NCBI GenBank assembly: GCA_934533005.1
Contig: CAKTBC010000001.1
Location: 19,918-83,917 of the forward strand
DNA: 64,000 nt
From: an uncultured Oscillospiraceae bacterium
GTDB lineage: Bacteria; Bacillota; Clostridia; Oscillospirales; Oscillospiraceae
Reading direction: 5' to 3'
In this document: positions 16,452-25,643 of the stretch, in pieces
Layout of the letters: each line of letters opens with the position of its first letter
How positions within the stretch are numbered: position 1 is the stretch's first letter
Translations under genes and position numbers: made by a program
Notes under the pieces: model-generated
Databases searched by the model: none
Told to the model about the DNA's origin: nothing
What the model saw: only the letters and a program-made list of their open reading frames with translations

Positions 16452-17546
16452 ATGAAAAAGATCCTTCTCGCTTTCGGCACGCGGCCGGAGGCGATCAAAA
16501 TGTGCCCGCTGGTGCGCGAGCTGCGCACCCGGAGAGAGATACAGACCGTCGTTTGCGTAACGGGACAGCACCGCGAAATGCTCGACCAGATCCTCGCGAC
16601 CTTTTCCGTTGTGCCGGACTACGATCTCTCCGTGATGAAGGACGCGCAGACGCTCTTTGACGTCACGACCGGCGTTCTCGACGGCATGAAGAGCGTGCTG
16701 GAAACGGAGAAGCCGGACATCGTCCTCGTGCAGGGCGACACGACAACCGCCTTTGCTGCGGCGCTCGCGGCGTATTACCTGCGCATCCCGGTGGGGCACG
16801 TGGAGGCCGGGCTTCGCACGTACAATATCGACAGCCCCTATCCCGAGGAATTCAATCGGCAGGCGATCTCCATCCTCAGCCGGTACAATTTTGCCCCCAC
16901 GGAGCGGGCGAAACAAAACCTTCTCGCCGAGGGTCGCGATGCCGCCGCGATCCATGTGACCGGCAACACGGTCATCGACGCGCTGAAAACGACCGTCCGC
17001 GCCGACTATACTCACCCGGAGCTCGCATGGGCGGCGGGGAAGCGGCTCATCCTCATCACGGCGCACCGCCGGGAAAATCTCGGCGAGCCCATGCGCCACA
17101 TGTTCCGCGCCATCCGCCGCGTGCTCGATGAGCACGAGGATGTGCGTGCGATCTACCCCATCCACCGAAACCCCCTGGTACGGGAAACGGCGGCGGAGGT
17201 ATTCGGAAACGACGAGCGGATCCACATCATCGAGCCGCTGGACGTGCTGGATTTCCACAACTTTCTCGCGCGAAGCTATCTGGTGCTCACCGACAGCGGC
17301 GGCATTCAGGAGGAAGCGCCGAGTCTCGGCAAGCCCGTGCTCGTCATGCGCGACACGACCGAGCGCCCCGAGGGCGTCGAGGCCGGAACGCTCCGGCTGG
17401 TCGGCACGCGGGAGGAAACGATCTACGAGAGCTTCACGGAGCTTTTGGACAACGCGGCGGCGTATGAAAAAATGAGCCGCACCGCCAACCCCTACGGCGA
17501 CGGCCATGCCTGCCGCCGCATCGCGGACATTCTTGCGGGAGACTGA
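16452..17546 (+). CDS. wecB: UDP-N-acetylglucosamine 2-epimerase (non-hydrolysing)
   Basis: 364 residues with all family blocks: FGTRPEAIKMCPLV, VCVTGQHREMLDQ, VQGDTTTAFAAALAAYY, GHVEAGLRTYNI followed by SPYPEEFNRQ, ITAHRRENLG, YPIHRNP and TDSGGIQEEAPSLGKPVLVMRD. It interconverts UDP-GlcNAc and UDP-ManNAc. A related enzyme, WbpI, epimerises the diacetamido uronic sugar made by a WbpA-B-D-E set, and such a set follows at 22621-26770; the sequence reads as classical WecB, but either substrate is possible. It is preceded by GGAAAGGAGGG and lies mid-operon between deacetylase and glycosyltransferase. Confidence 0.93.
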   Translation: MKKILLAFGTRPEAIKMCPLVRELRTRREIQTVVCVTGQHREMLDQILATFSVVPDYDLSVMKDAQTLFDVTTGVLDGMKSVLETEKPDIVLVQGDTTTAFAAALAAYYLRIPVGHVEAGLRTYNIDSPYPEEFNRQAISILSRYNFAPTERAKQNLLAEGRDAAAIHVTGNTVIDALKTTVRADYTHPELAWAAGKRLILITAHRRENLGEPMRHMFRAIRRVLDEHEDVRAIYPIHRNPLVRETAAEVFGNDERIHIIEPLDVLDFHNFLARSYLVLTDSGGIQEEAPSLGKPVLVMRDTTERPEGVEAGTLRLVGTREETIYESFTELLDNAAAYEKMSRTANPYGDGHACRRIADILAGD

Positions 17547-17549
17547 GCG

Positions 17550-18659
17550 ATGAAGATCCTCGTTGCCGGTCCCGGCTACGACAGCCGGGACAAACACGAA
17601 GTGAATATATTCGCCCTCGACCAGGCCAGGGCGCTGCGTGCGGCCGGGCATGACGTCCGCTTCGCCGCGGTAGATACCCGGTCGATCCGCCGCGTGCGCC
17701 CGTGGGGGTTCGATACATACACGCTGGAGGATATCCCCGTATATTACGGCGCGATCCCCTGCGGCGCGCTGCCGCCCGCCTTTTTGGAGATGGCGGGACG
17801 CGCGGCGGTCTCCGGCATCTGCCGCGCCATGGAAAATGACGGCTGGAAGCCGGAAATCATCCACCAGCATTTTGGCTTTGATTTTGCCGCCATGGCGGAG
17901 CGGGAGGACATTCCGTTCGTTTTCACTGAGCATTCTTCCCACCACAACCGCCCCCTTCCGCCGAAAAAGGCAGAGCGGCTGAAGCGGGAATACGAACGCT
18001 GTGCCGCCGTGCTGGCCGTCAGCCGGGCGCTTGCGGAGAATATGCGCGGAAACACCGGCGTGGAGGCGGCGGTCGTGCCCAACATTGTGGACACGGCGCA
18101 GTTTGCCCCCCGAAGCGTTCGGCATGAGCACTTTACGTTTGTTTCCACGGGGAATCTTCTCCCGGTGAAAAATATGGCGGGGCTTCTCCGCGCATTTGTC
18201 CGTCTGAAAGGAGAGCCGGAGCTGATCATTTTCGGCGCCGGGGCAGAGAGCGGCGCGCTGCGCGCACTGTGTGCAGAGCTTAGGCTGGAAGAGCGCGTTT
18301 CCTTTCGCGGCCACTGTCCGAGAAAGGAACTCGCCGAGGCGTACGCCGCGGCGGACTGCTTCGTGCTGGCCTCGCGGAGCGAAACGTTCGGCGTTGCCTA
18401 TATCGAGGCGATGGCGGCGGGGCTTCCCGTGATCGCTACGCGCTGCGGCGGCCCGGAGGATTTCGTCACGGACGAAAACGGCATTTTGATCCCCGTGGAC
18501 GACGAGTGCGCTCTCGCCGATGCCATGGAACGCATGATGCGCTGCCGTGCAGACTACGACGGCGCGGCGATCTCGGCGGATGTCCGCCGCAGATTTGCGC
18601 CCGAAACCGTTGCCGCGCAGCTCACCGGGATCTATACGGCGGTTTTGAAAAACCGCTGA
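17550..18659 (+). CDS. family 4 glycosyltransferase
   Basis: 369 residues, GT-B fold. The N-terminal domain contains IHQHFGFDFAAMAEREDIPFVFTEHSSHHN, typical of acceptor-binding halves. The C-terminal domain has VVPNIVDTAQFAP, FVSTGNLLPVKNM and the E-x7-E motif in SRSETFGVAYIEAMAAGLP, which binds the donor diphosphate. It begins three bases after the epimerase stop, so is translationally linked. Expected to extend the lipid-linked repeat unit; donor unknown. Confidence 0.92.
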   Translation: MKILVAGPGYDSRDKHEVNIFALDQARALRAAGHDVRFAAVDTRSIRRVRPWGFDTYTLEDIPVYYGAIPCGALPPAFLEMAGRAAVSGICRAMENDGWKPEIIHQHFGFDFAAMAEREDIPFVFTEHSSHHNRPLPPKKAERLKREYERCAAVLAVSRALAENMRGNTGVEAAVVPNIVDTAQFAPRSVRHEHFTFVSTGNLLPVKNMAGLLRAFVRLKGEPELIIFGAGAESGALRALCAELRLEERVSFRGHCPRKELAEAYAAADCFVLASRSETFGVAYIEAMAAGLPVIATRCGGPEDFVTDENGILIPVDDECALADAMERMMRCRADYDGAAISADVRRRFAPETVAAQLTGIYTAVLKNR

Positions 18660-18724
18660 GCCGCTGCCGCGATCCGATGCAGAACGGTGCTTTTTTCGGG
18701 ATGTCGGAAAGGAGAAACAACGCC

Positions 18725-19798
18725 GTGAAAGTCTTGTATATTGCCTATATCGATTTCAAAGCCACGCAGTCCGGCTCCGCGGTACGTCCGCAGAAAATGT
18801 ACCGGGCGTTTCTCGACGCGGGACACGAGGTGAAGCTCCTCGCTGTCAGCCAGAACCGGAGCGAGTGGCCGCGCCGGAAGAAAGCCATCCGGGAGATCAT
18901 GGAGTGGCTCGATACGAACACGCCCGATCTCTGCTATATCGAATCGCACGTCTATCCGATCATCCTGCCGGAAGATTACCGTCTCATTCGGAAATTGCAC
19001 CGCATGGGCGTGCCGACGGGGTATTTTTACCGCGATTTTTATAAAAAATTCCCGAAGGAGTTTCCCAAACGGAACGACCTGGCCGGCTGGTGCAAGGATA
19101 CGCTCAAGGATCTTCTGCAAGCCAAAACCGACCGGCTGCTGCGGCAGGTGGACATTGTGTATGTGCCGTGCCGGGAATGCCGGGAGATCTTTTCCGAGTA
19201 TGCGGATGTCCGGCCGCTCCCCCCGGCGGGCGAGGATCGCCGGAAATACAGGGGGCAGGGGGGGAATACCGCCATTTATGTCGGCGGCATTACCGTCTCT
19301 TACGGCGGAGAACTGATGCTGGAGGCCTTCCACCGGCTCAACAAGGAGGGTGATTATCCCCTTTTGCTCATCTGCCGCGAGAACGAATGGGAGAAGCTGG
19401 ATTCGCCGTTCAAGGCGGAGCCGTGGCTGGAGGTGCATCACGCCTCCTCTGAGCAGCTGATCCCGTATTATGAGCGGGCCGGCGTTGCCCTTGCCATCAA
19501 CCGGGGGACGGAGTATGACGATCACGCCATTTCCGTAAAGCTCTATGAGTACATCAGCTTCGGTCTGCCGGTCGTTGTATGCGGCTCCAAAAGCATGGAG
19601 CGCCTGATCGAGGAGGGCGGATTCGGCAAAAGAGCCGAATGCACGCCCGAAGCAATCGCCGAGGCAGTAAAATACGTTCTCGCGCACCGGGACGAATACG
19701 CAGAGAGGGCGGAAGAGGCGCTGCTGCGCGACGGGCTCTGGTTACACCGCGTTGAGCAGGTGGTGCGGGAGCTTTCCGAAAAGAAAACGAAGAAGTAA
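18725..19798 (+). CDS. GT-B glycosyltransferase
   Basis: 357 residues from the GTG at 18725, chosen because AAAGGAG lies at 18708-18714; longer in-frame extensions overlap the previous gene. The start MKVLYIAYIDFKATQSGSAVRPQKMYRAF is characteristic of capsule glycosyltransferases. The C-terminal half has YVGGITVSYGGELMLEAFHRL and HAISVKLYEYISFGLPVVV, the donor-binding part, although the classic E-x7-E spacing is less clear than in its neighbours. It presumably adds a sugar in the same operon; substrate unknown. Confidence 0.85.
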   Translation: MKVLYIAYIDFKATQSGSAVRPQKMYRAFLDAGHEVKLLAVSQNRSEWPRRKKAIREIMEWLDTNTPDLCYIESHVYPIILPEDYRLIRKLHRMGVPTGYFYRDFYKKFPKEFPKRNDLAGWCKDTLKDLLQAKTDRLLRQVDIVYVPCRECREIFSEYADVRPLPPAGEDRRKYRGQGGNTAIYVGGITVSYGGELMLEAFHRLNKEGDYPLLLICRENEWEKLDSPFKAEPWLEVHHASSEQLIPYYERAGVALAINRGTEYDDHAISVKLYEYISFGLPVVVCGSKSMERLIEEGGFGKRAECTPEAIAEAVKYVLAHRDEYAERAEEALLRDGLWLHRVEQVVRELSEKKTKK

Positions 19799-19809
19799 GG
19801 AGCCGGGCT

Positions 19810-20937
19810 GTGCACATTTTGGTTATCCCGTCGTGGTATCCTACACCGGAGGATCCGATCAGCGGCTGCTTTTTCCGCGAACAGGCGCAGGCACTGGCGG
19901 ATTTCGGCCACCGCGTCAGCGTGTTTGCGTATTTCTCCGATGCGCCGAAGGGTGTCTATACGGAAACGTCCGTCAGCGGGAATCTGACGGAGTTTCGCAT
20001 CCATGCAAAGCCGCTGCGGTTCCATTTGACGTTTTTCCGCATCATGAAGGAGATGCTCCGCCTTCTGCACACGGAGCTTTCCGGCGCGAAGCCGGATGTT
20101 ATCCATGTGCATTCCTTCCGTGCGATCCGCTATGCGCGCGCGATCCGCGCGCTTTACGGCATCCCCATTGTCGTCACGGAGCATGCGACGTGGTTCGAGC
20201 GGAAGCTGCTCAGCCCGAAGGATCTTGCCGCCATTTCGCGCGACTATCGCGCCGCAGACGCACTCATCGCCGTGAGCCCCGGGCTTCGCGAGCATATCCT
20301 GCCGTACTGCACGAATAAGGACGTGCTCGTTGTGCCGAACATGGTCGATGAACAGTTTCTGGAAGGCGCACTGCACCGCGCAGAGGGGGAGACCTTCGGC
20401 TTTGTCTGCGTGGGCGCGCTGTCGAAAAAGAAGGGCATCGACCTTCTGCTGGATGCCTTTGCCGCGGTGCATGAAAAGCTTCCGCACACCCGCCTTACGG
20501 TCTGCGGCGGCGGCGAGGAGGAGAGCGCGCTGCGCGCGCAGGCCGAAGCTCTCGGCGTGAGCGGCGCGGTGGATTTCAAAGGACAGGTATCGCGCGGGGA
20601 ATGCGCGGCCTGCCTCCGTGAAAATCAGGCGTTCGTCCTGCCGAGCCGCGCGGAGACGTTCGGCGTTGTATATGTGGAGGCGATGGCGTGCGGCCTGCCG
20701 GTCATCATGACAAAGCTCGGCGCGTGGACGATCCTTGCCCGGGAGGAGACCGGCCTTGCCGTGGATGTGGAAAACGTTGAACAGCTCACTGCCGCCATGC
20801 TGTATATGGCGGAGCACAGCGAGCGGTACAATGCCGGGATCATCCGCGCCTTCTGCGCGGAGAATTTCTCCGCTCCGAGCGTCTGCCGCCGCCTCACCGA
20901 AATCTATACGGACGTGACAAAGCGAAAAAAGGAGTAA
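19810..20937 (+). CDS. family 4 glycosyltransferase
   Basis: 375 residues from GTG 19810 after a TAAGGAG site that overlaps the previous stop. GT-B fold: HILVIPSWYPTPEDPISGCFFREQ at the start, VIHVHSFRAIRYAR and VVTEHATWFERK in the acceptor half, then FVCVGALSKKKGIDLLLDAF and SRAETFGVVYVEAMACGLPVIM with the E-x7-E donor motif. The WYP..SGCFFREQAQAL opening is common in polysaccharide-locus enzymes. It is the last glycosyltransferase before the flippase gene, four bases upstream of it. Confidence 0.92.
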   Translation: MHILVIPSWYPTPEDPISGCFFREQAQALADFGHRVSVFAYFSDAPKGVYTETSVSGNLTEFRIHAKPLRFHLTFFRIMKEMLRLLHTELSGAKPDVIHVHSFRAIRYARAIRALYGIPIVVTEHATWFERKLLSPKDLAAISRDYRAADALIAVSPGLREHILPYCTNKDVLVVPNMVDEQFLEGALHRAEGETFGFVCVGALSKKKGIDLLLDAFAAVHEKLPHTRLTVCGGGEEESALRAQAEALGVSGAVDFKGQVSRGECAACLRENQAFVLPSRAETFGVVYVEAMACGLPVIMTKLGAWTILAREETGLAVDVENVEQLTAAMLYMAEHSERYNAGIIRAFCAENFSAPSVCRRLTEIYTDVTKRKKE

Positions 20938-20941
20938 ACCG

Positions 20942-22510
20942 TTGGCTTCCAGTCGAATCAAAAATTCCATAACGAACATTCTGACCGGAGCCGTTGGGCA
21001 GATCCTCAACATCGTGCTCAACTTTGCGCTGCGCACGGTATTTCTCTATTCGCTCGGCAAGGAATACGCCGGCATCAACGGCGTGCTCTCCGGCGTGCTG
21101 CAGGTGCTCAATCTTGCCAATCTCGGCATCGACGGCGCGATCGTTTACGCGATGTACAAGCCGCTGGCGGAGAAAAATACCGAGCAGTCCAAAGCGCTCG
21201 TGGCGTTTTACCGCAAAGCGTACCGGATCATCGGCTTTGCCATCGTGGCTGTCGGTCTTGCGCTGATCCCCGTGCTGCCGTACCTTCTCAAGGGGTCTAC
21301 GGAGCTTGTCGATATCCGCATCGTGTACTGCCTGTATCTGGCGGATACGGTGGCGTCGTACTGGTTTTTCTCCTATCTCGGCACGGTGCTGCAGGCGGAT
21401 CAGCGAAAGTATGTCATAACGCGCATCACATATTTCACCCAGACGGCCTCCACGATCGTCAAGGCGGCCGTGCTCTTCGCCCTGCGCGGCACACCGGCGC
21501 TCTGCTTTTATCTGTTCACCGCGACCGGCGTGGCGTTTACGGTGGTGCAGAATCTCCTGACCCGCGCCCGCTGCCATAAGCTTTATCCGTGGCTGAAGGA
21601 GAAGGACGCCCGCACGCTGACAAGCGAGGAGCGCGGCGGCATTTTCCGCAACGTTGCCGGGATGTTCACCAACAACGTCTGCCGCGTGCTCAACGACGGC
21701 ATCGACACCACGGTCATCTCCGCCATGGTGGGCGTTGCGACCAGTGGCGTATTTACGAACTATGTGGCGCTGCGGCAGTATGTCGTCAACATCATCCGCA
21801 CGGTGCTCGACCCGCTGACGGCGAGCGTCGGCAATCTCTGCGCCGTGGAATCCACGGAGAAGAAGGAGACCTTTTTCAACCATCTGCAATTCACCTGCTT
21901 CTGGATTTACGGCTTTTCCGCCATCGGCCTGTGGATCGTGAGCGACCACTTTATCGCGGGCGTGTGGCTGCACAGCACCGGCTGGCTCCTCCCGGCGGAC
22001 TGCGTTCTCTTTTATGCGCTCAATCTCGCCATCGAGGGCATGGCCAAGGCGGTCATCATCTACCGCGACGCGAACGGCCTGTTCTGGCAGACAAAGTACC
22101 GCTATATTTTTTCGTCGGTATTCAACGCCGTTTTTTCGATCGTTCTGGTCGGCCCCGCTGGGCTGGGTGTGACCGGCGCGCTCATCGGCACAACGGCGAG
22201 CCTTGTCATCATGCTCTCCTTCGACCCGATCCTCGTTTTCCGCGAGGTGTTCCACAAAAAGGCGTGGGGGTATTACCGGACGTACTTCGGCTATCTCGCG
22301 CTCACCGCCGCGACCGGCGCGCTGGTGTATGTGTTCGCGCTGCCGTTTTCCGCCTATACGGTGGTGAACTTCCTCGTCCGGGTGCTTTTGTGCCTTGTCG
22401 TGCCGAACGGACTCTGGTTCCTCCTGTTCCGGAAAAACGATAATTTCCTGTATCTTCGCGATACGGCGCTCGGTCTCCTCCGCGGCCTGCGAAAAAAAGC
22501 GGGAAAATAG
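20942..22510 (+). CDS. Wzx-type polysaccharide flippase (MOP superfamily)
   Basis: 522 residues from a TTG start directly behind AAAAAAGGAG. About 12-14 hydrophobic segments, beginning RIKNSITNILTGAVGQILNIVLNFALRTVFLYSLGKEYAGINGVLSGVLQVLNLANLGIDGAIVYAMY, the standard start of Gram-positive Wzx proteins. It moves the undecaprenyl-diphosphate-linked repeat unit to the outer membrane face. It ends the operon that began at 10095. No Wzy polymerase or Wzz length regulator is recognisable in the window, which is odd for a Wzx-dependent locus; these may lie elsewhere. Confidence 0.92.
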   Translation: MASSRIKNSITNILTGAVGQILNIVLNFALRTVFLYSLGKEYAGINGVLSGVLQVLNLANLGIDGAIVYAMYKPLAEKNTEQSKALVAFYRKAYRIIGFAIVAVGLALIPVLPYLLKGSTELVDIRIVYCLYLADTVASYWFFSYLGTVLQADQRKYVITRITYFTQTASTIVKAAVLFALRGTPALCFYLFTATGVAFTVVQNLLTRARCHKLYPWLKEKDARTLTSEERGGIFRNVAGMFTNNVCRVLNDGIDTTVISAMVGVATSGVFTNYVALRQYVVNIIRTVLDPLTASVGNLCAVESTEKKETFFNHLQFTCFWIYGFSAIGLWIVSDHFIAGVWLHSTGWLLPADCVLFYALNLAIEGMAKAVIIYRDANGLFWQTKYRYIFSSVFNAVFSIVLVGPAGLGVTGALIGTTASLVIMLSFDPILVFREVFHKKAWGYYRTYFGYLALTAATGALVYVFALPFSAYTVVNFLVRVLLCLVVPNGLWFLLFRKNDNFLYLRDTALGLLRGLRKKAGK

Positions 22511-22534
22511 TTAGTTTGTCAAAATAGTCTTTTA

Positions 22535-22563
22535 TTGAAATAAAGCGGCAACTGTGCTATCAT
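22535..22563 (+). promoter_or_regulatory. promoter of the nucleotide-sugar gene set
   Basis: TTGAAA, a 17-base spacer and TATCAT in an AT-rich gap, 58 bases before the dehydrogenase start. It suggests that the WbpA-B-D-E-like genes form a separate transcript from the glycosyltransferase operon. Confidence 0.7.
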
Positions 22564-22620
22564 TTAAAAGTTAACAGCATCTGTGCTTTTCAATTTCGTA
22601 ACGGAATCGAGGAAATACAT

Positions 22621-23925
22621 ATGGGACTCAAGGAAAAACTGCTTGCGAGAGAGGCCACTCTCGGCGTTATCGGTCTCGGCTATGTCGGCCTGCCGCTCGC
22701 GGTGGAAAAGGCGAAGGCCGGCTTCAAGGTCTACGGCTTTGATGTGCAGAAGGAAAAAGTGGACATGGTCAACGCCGGGAAAAACTACATCGGCGATGTT
22801 GTGAACGAGGATCTCGAAGCGCTCGTCAGGGCCGGCCAGCTCGTTGCCACCTCCAACTTTGCCGACGCTGCGAAGTGCGACTGCGTGTGCATCTGCGTGC
22901 CGACGCCGCTCGACGCCCACCAGCAGCCGGACATCAGCTATGTCCGCGCCTCCACGGAGAGCATCACGCCGTATCTTCACAAGGACATGCTCGTCGTGCT
23001 CGAATCCACAACGTATCCCGGCACGACCGAGGAGCTCTGCAAGCCCATTCTGGAAAAGTCCGGTCTCAAGTGCGGCGAGGACTTCTATCTCGCCTTCTCG
23101 CCCGAGCGCGTCGATCCAGGCAACCTGATCTATAAAACGAAGAACACCCCGAAGGTCGTCGGCGGCTGCACAAGCGAGTGCACCGAGGTCGCCGCGGCCA
23201 TGTATGAGACCGTGCTTGAAGCACCGGTCTATAAGGTCTCATCTCCGGCCATCGCGGAGATGGAGAAGATCCTCGAGAACACCTACCGCAACGTGAACAT
23301 CGGCCTCATCAACGAGCTCGCCATCCTCTGCGACCGTATGGGCATCAACATCTGGGAAGTGATCGATGCGGCCAAGAGCAAGCCCTACGGCTTCCAGGCG
23401 TTCTATCCCGGCCCCGGTCTCGGCGGTCACTGCATCCCGCTCGACCCCTATTACCTGAGCTGGAAAGCGCGCGAGTACGGCTTCCATACCTCGATGATCG
23501 AATCGTCCATGATGATCAACGACCGTATGCCGGAGTATTGTGTCGACCGCGCCGCCCGCATTCTCAACACGTTCAAAAAGTCCATGAACGGCGCGAAGAT
23601 CCTCGTGCTGGGCGTGGCCTATAAGCAGGACATTGCCGACTTCCGCGAGAGCCCGGCGATCAACGTCATCAAGGAGCTCCAGAAGCGCGGCGCGGACGTT
23701 GTCTACTATGACCCGTGGGTGCCGTCCTTCCGCTGGAAGGGCATGACCATGACCGGCCTTCCGGCGCTGACGGAAGAGGCGCTCCGTGATGCCGACCTTG
23801 TTATGGTCACCACCGCGCACACGAACGTGGACTACGCCTTCGTGCAGAAAAACGCCAAATTCGTTTTCGACACCAAGAACGCGATGAAGGCCGTGGCTGA
23901 GCGCGATAATATCGAAATTCTCTGA
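22621..23925 (+). CDS. UDP-N-acetylhexosamine 6-dehydrogenase, WbpA-like
   Basis: 434 residues of the UDP-glucose/GDP-mannose dehydrogenase family: N-terminal NAD site LGVIGLGYVGLPLA, CVPTPLDAHQQPDISYV, LESTTYPGTTEEL, SPERVDPGN, the linker helix NTYRNVNIGLINELAILCDRMGI, catalytic GPGLGGHCIPLDPYYL and C-terminal LGVAYKQDIADFRESPA. The DISYV/STTYPGTTEE/GGHCIPLDP pattern fits WbpA (UDP-GlcNAc to UDP-GlcNAcA) better than plain UDP-glucose dehydrogenase; WecC (UDP-ManNAc) is the alternative. It performs a two-step NAD oxidation to the uronic acid. The downstream wbpB/D/E-like genes support the WbpA reading. Confidence 0.9.
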   Translation: MGLKEKLLAREATLGVIGLGYVGLPLAVEKAKAGFKVYGFDVQKEKVDMVNAGKNYIGDVVNEDLEALVRAGQLVATSNFADAAKCDCVCICVPTPLDAHQQPDISYVRASTESITPYLHKDMLVVLESTTYPGTTEELCKPILEKSGLKCGEDFYLAFSPERVDPGNLIYKTKNTPKVVGGCTSECTEVAAAMYETVLEAPVYKVSSPAIAEMEKILENTYRNVNIGLINELAILCDRMGINIWEVIDAAKSKPYGFQAFYPGPGLGGHCIPLDPYYLSWKAREYGFHTSMIESSMMINDRMPEYCVDRAARILNTFKKSMNGAKILVLGVAYKQDIADFRESPAINVIKELQKRGADVVYYDPWVPSFRWKGMTMTGLPALTEEALRDADLVMVTTAHTNVDYAFVQKNAKFVFDTKNAMKAVAERDNIEIL

Positions 23926-23930
23926 GATAA

Positions 23931-23985
23931 AAAACACCGCCGCTTCCGTCCCTGTTTTCGGGGAGCGGGGGCGGCGGGTGCTTTT
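23931..23985 (+). terminator. GC-rich hairpin between dehydrogenase and oxidoreductase genes
   Basis: CACCGCCGC pairs with GCGGCGGGTG with a bulge, and the foot ends in CTTTT. It may be a terminator or attenuator lowering expression of the following three genes; the T-run is short. Confidence 0.5.
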
Positions 23986-24006
23986 GATAAAGAAGGAAAA
24001 CACCGT

Positions 24007-25077
24007 ATGAAATACGCTCTCATCGGCTGCGGAATGATCTGCGCCAACCATATCCGCGCCGCGCTGGAAACCGGATTGGAGATCGCGGCGCTCTGCGATC
24101 TCGTGGAGGGAAACCGCGAAAAGGCGCTCGCGCTGATCCCCGAGGAAAAGCGCTCCGGCGTAAAGCTCTATGCTAACTACCACGCCATGCTCTCCGAGCA
24201 GCACCCCGAGCTCACGGCGGTCGCTCTCGGCAGCGGCATCAAGCGGCAGATCGTCTGTGACTGCCTCAATGCCGGGACGAACGTGATCGTTGAAAAGCCG
24301 ATCGCCCTCTCGCTCGAGGATGCGGACGCAATGATCGAAGCTGCAAAGAAAAACGGCGTGAAGCTCTGCGTGAACCATCAGGTGCGTTTCTGCCCTTCGA
24401 TGCGCGCGCTGCATGCGGAGGCGGAAAACGGCAGCTTCGGGAAGCTCCTGCACGGCGCGGCGCAGATCCGCCGCAACCGCAACAAGGCGTACTTTGACGC
24501 CGGAAAATGGCGCGGCACCTGGAAGAATGACGGCGGCACGCTCATGAACCAGTGCATCCACTATACCGACCTTCTGCAATGGATATTCGGCGACGTGGAC
24601 GAGGTGTTCGCCTATACCGACCGCCTGACGCACCCATACATTGAGGCCGAAGACATGGGGCTTGCCCTCATACGGTTCAAAAACGGCGCGTATGCGACCG
24701 TCGAGGGCACGGTGAACGTATATCCCAACAACCTCAGCGATGCGCTCGCCGTGTTCGGTGAGACCGGCACAGTCTCCGTGTCCGGCAAGTATTTGGATCA
24801 GGTTGAGCGCTGGCAGTTTTTGAACGGTACGGATTCCCTGCCGGACTCGATCGAAAAATATGCCGTTGCGGACATGGGAACGGGCCACACGCCGCTCTAC
24901 CGCGATATGCTCAACGCCATAGAGACCGGGCGCGAACCGCTCTGCTCCGGCACGGAGGGACGAAAGGCGCTCGAGCTTGTGCTTGGCATCTACGAATCCG
25001 CTGCGAGCGGCAAGCCGGTGCGCTTCCCGCTCTCTCACGGCTCGACGATGGACTATGTTGGGAGGTTTGACCGGTGA
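24007..25077 (+). CDS. Gfo/Idh/MocA-family sugar-nucleotide oxidoreductase, WbpB-like
   Basis: 356 residues. The Rossmann start [19 protein letters not shown], the [16 protein letters not shown] motif and [15 protein letters not shown] are the family signature, followed by the [24 protein letters not shown] block containing the catalytic-domain His. WbpB-like enzymes oxidise C3 of UDP-GlcNAcA to a 3-keto sugar, providing the substrate for a WbpE aminotransferase. The acetyltransferase and aminotransferase genes follow with overlaps, so this assignment rests on family plus context. The gene ends in a 4-base overlap with the next start. Confidence 0.88.
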   Translation: MKYALIGCGMICANHIRAALETGLEIAALCDLVEGNREKALALIPEEKRSGVKLYANYHAMLSEQHPELTAVALGSGIKRQIVCDCLNAGTNVIVEKPIALSLEDADAMIEAAKKNGVKLCVNHQVRFCPSMRALHAEAENGSFGKLLHGAAQIRRNRNKAYFDAGKWRGTWKNDGGTLMNQCIHYTDLLQWIFGDVDEVFAYTDRLTHPYIEAEDMGLALIRFKNGAYATVEGTVNVYPNNLSDALAVFGETGTVSVSGKYLDQVERWQFLNGTDSLPDSIEKYAVADMGTGHTPLYRDMLNAIETGREPLCSGTEGRKALELVLGIYESAASGKPVRFPLSHGSTMDYVGRFDR

Positions 25078-25643
25078 GTGAATACTATGTGCATCCGTCC
25101 AGCGTTGTGGACGAGGGCGTCACGATCGGCGAGGGGACGCGCATCTGGCACTTCTGTCATATCCAGAAGGGCGCTCACATCGGCGAGCGGTGCTCGCTCG
25201 GCCAGAATGTGAATGTATCGAACAATGTCCGCATCGGCGACGGCTGCAAGCTGCAGAATAATGTTTCGGTCTACGAGGGCGTGGAGCTCGAAAATTATGT
25301 ATTCTGCGGGCCGAGCTGCGTATTTACGAACGATCTCACGCCGCGCGCAAAGTACCCCAAGGGCGCGGCAGGGTATAAAAAAACGCTCATCCGCGAGGGC
25401 GCGTCCATCGGCGCGAACGCTACGATCGTCTGCGGCCACACCGTCGGGCGGTGGGCGCTCATCGGCGCGGGCGCAGTCGTAACGGACAACGTGCCGGATC
25501 ACGCGCTGATGCTCGGCGTCCCGGCGCGGCGCTGCGGCTGGGCGTGCGAGTGCGGCGAGCTTTTGAAGGATGGACTCACCTGCCCCAAATGCGGCCGGAA
25601 ATACCGCGAGGGCGAAAACGGACTTACGGAGGTAAAGGACTAA
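25074..25643 (+). CDS. left-handed beta-helix N-acetyltransferase, WbpD-like, with C-terminal zinc ribbon
   Basis: 189 residues from a GTG overlapping the previous stop (GTGA). Repeated hexapeptides (VTIGEG, AHIGER, VRIGDG, VELENY, ASIGAN, ALIGAG) build a trimeric beta-helix; [13 protein letters not shown] matches WbpD/WlbB enzymes that acetylate UDP-2-acetamido-3-amino-glucuronic acid using acetyl-CoA. Residues 158-173 hold C-x-C..C-x-x-C, a probable zinc ribbon after the catalytic domain whose role is unclear. It lies between the wbpB- and wbpE-like genes, which overlap it at both ends. Confidence 0.92.
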   Translation: MSEYYVHPSSVVDEGVTIGEGTRIWHFCHIQKGAHIGERCSLGQNVNVSNNVRIGDGCKLQNNVSVYEGVELENYVFCGPSCVFTNDLTPRAKYPKGAAGYKKTLIREGASIGANATIVCGHTVGRWALIGAGAVVTDNVPDHALMLGVPARRCGWACECGELLKDGLTCPKCGRKYREGENGLTEVKD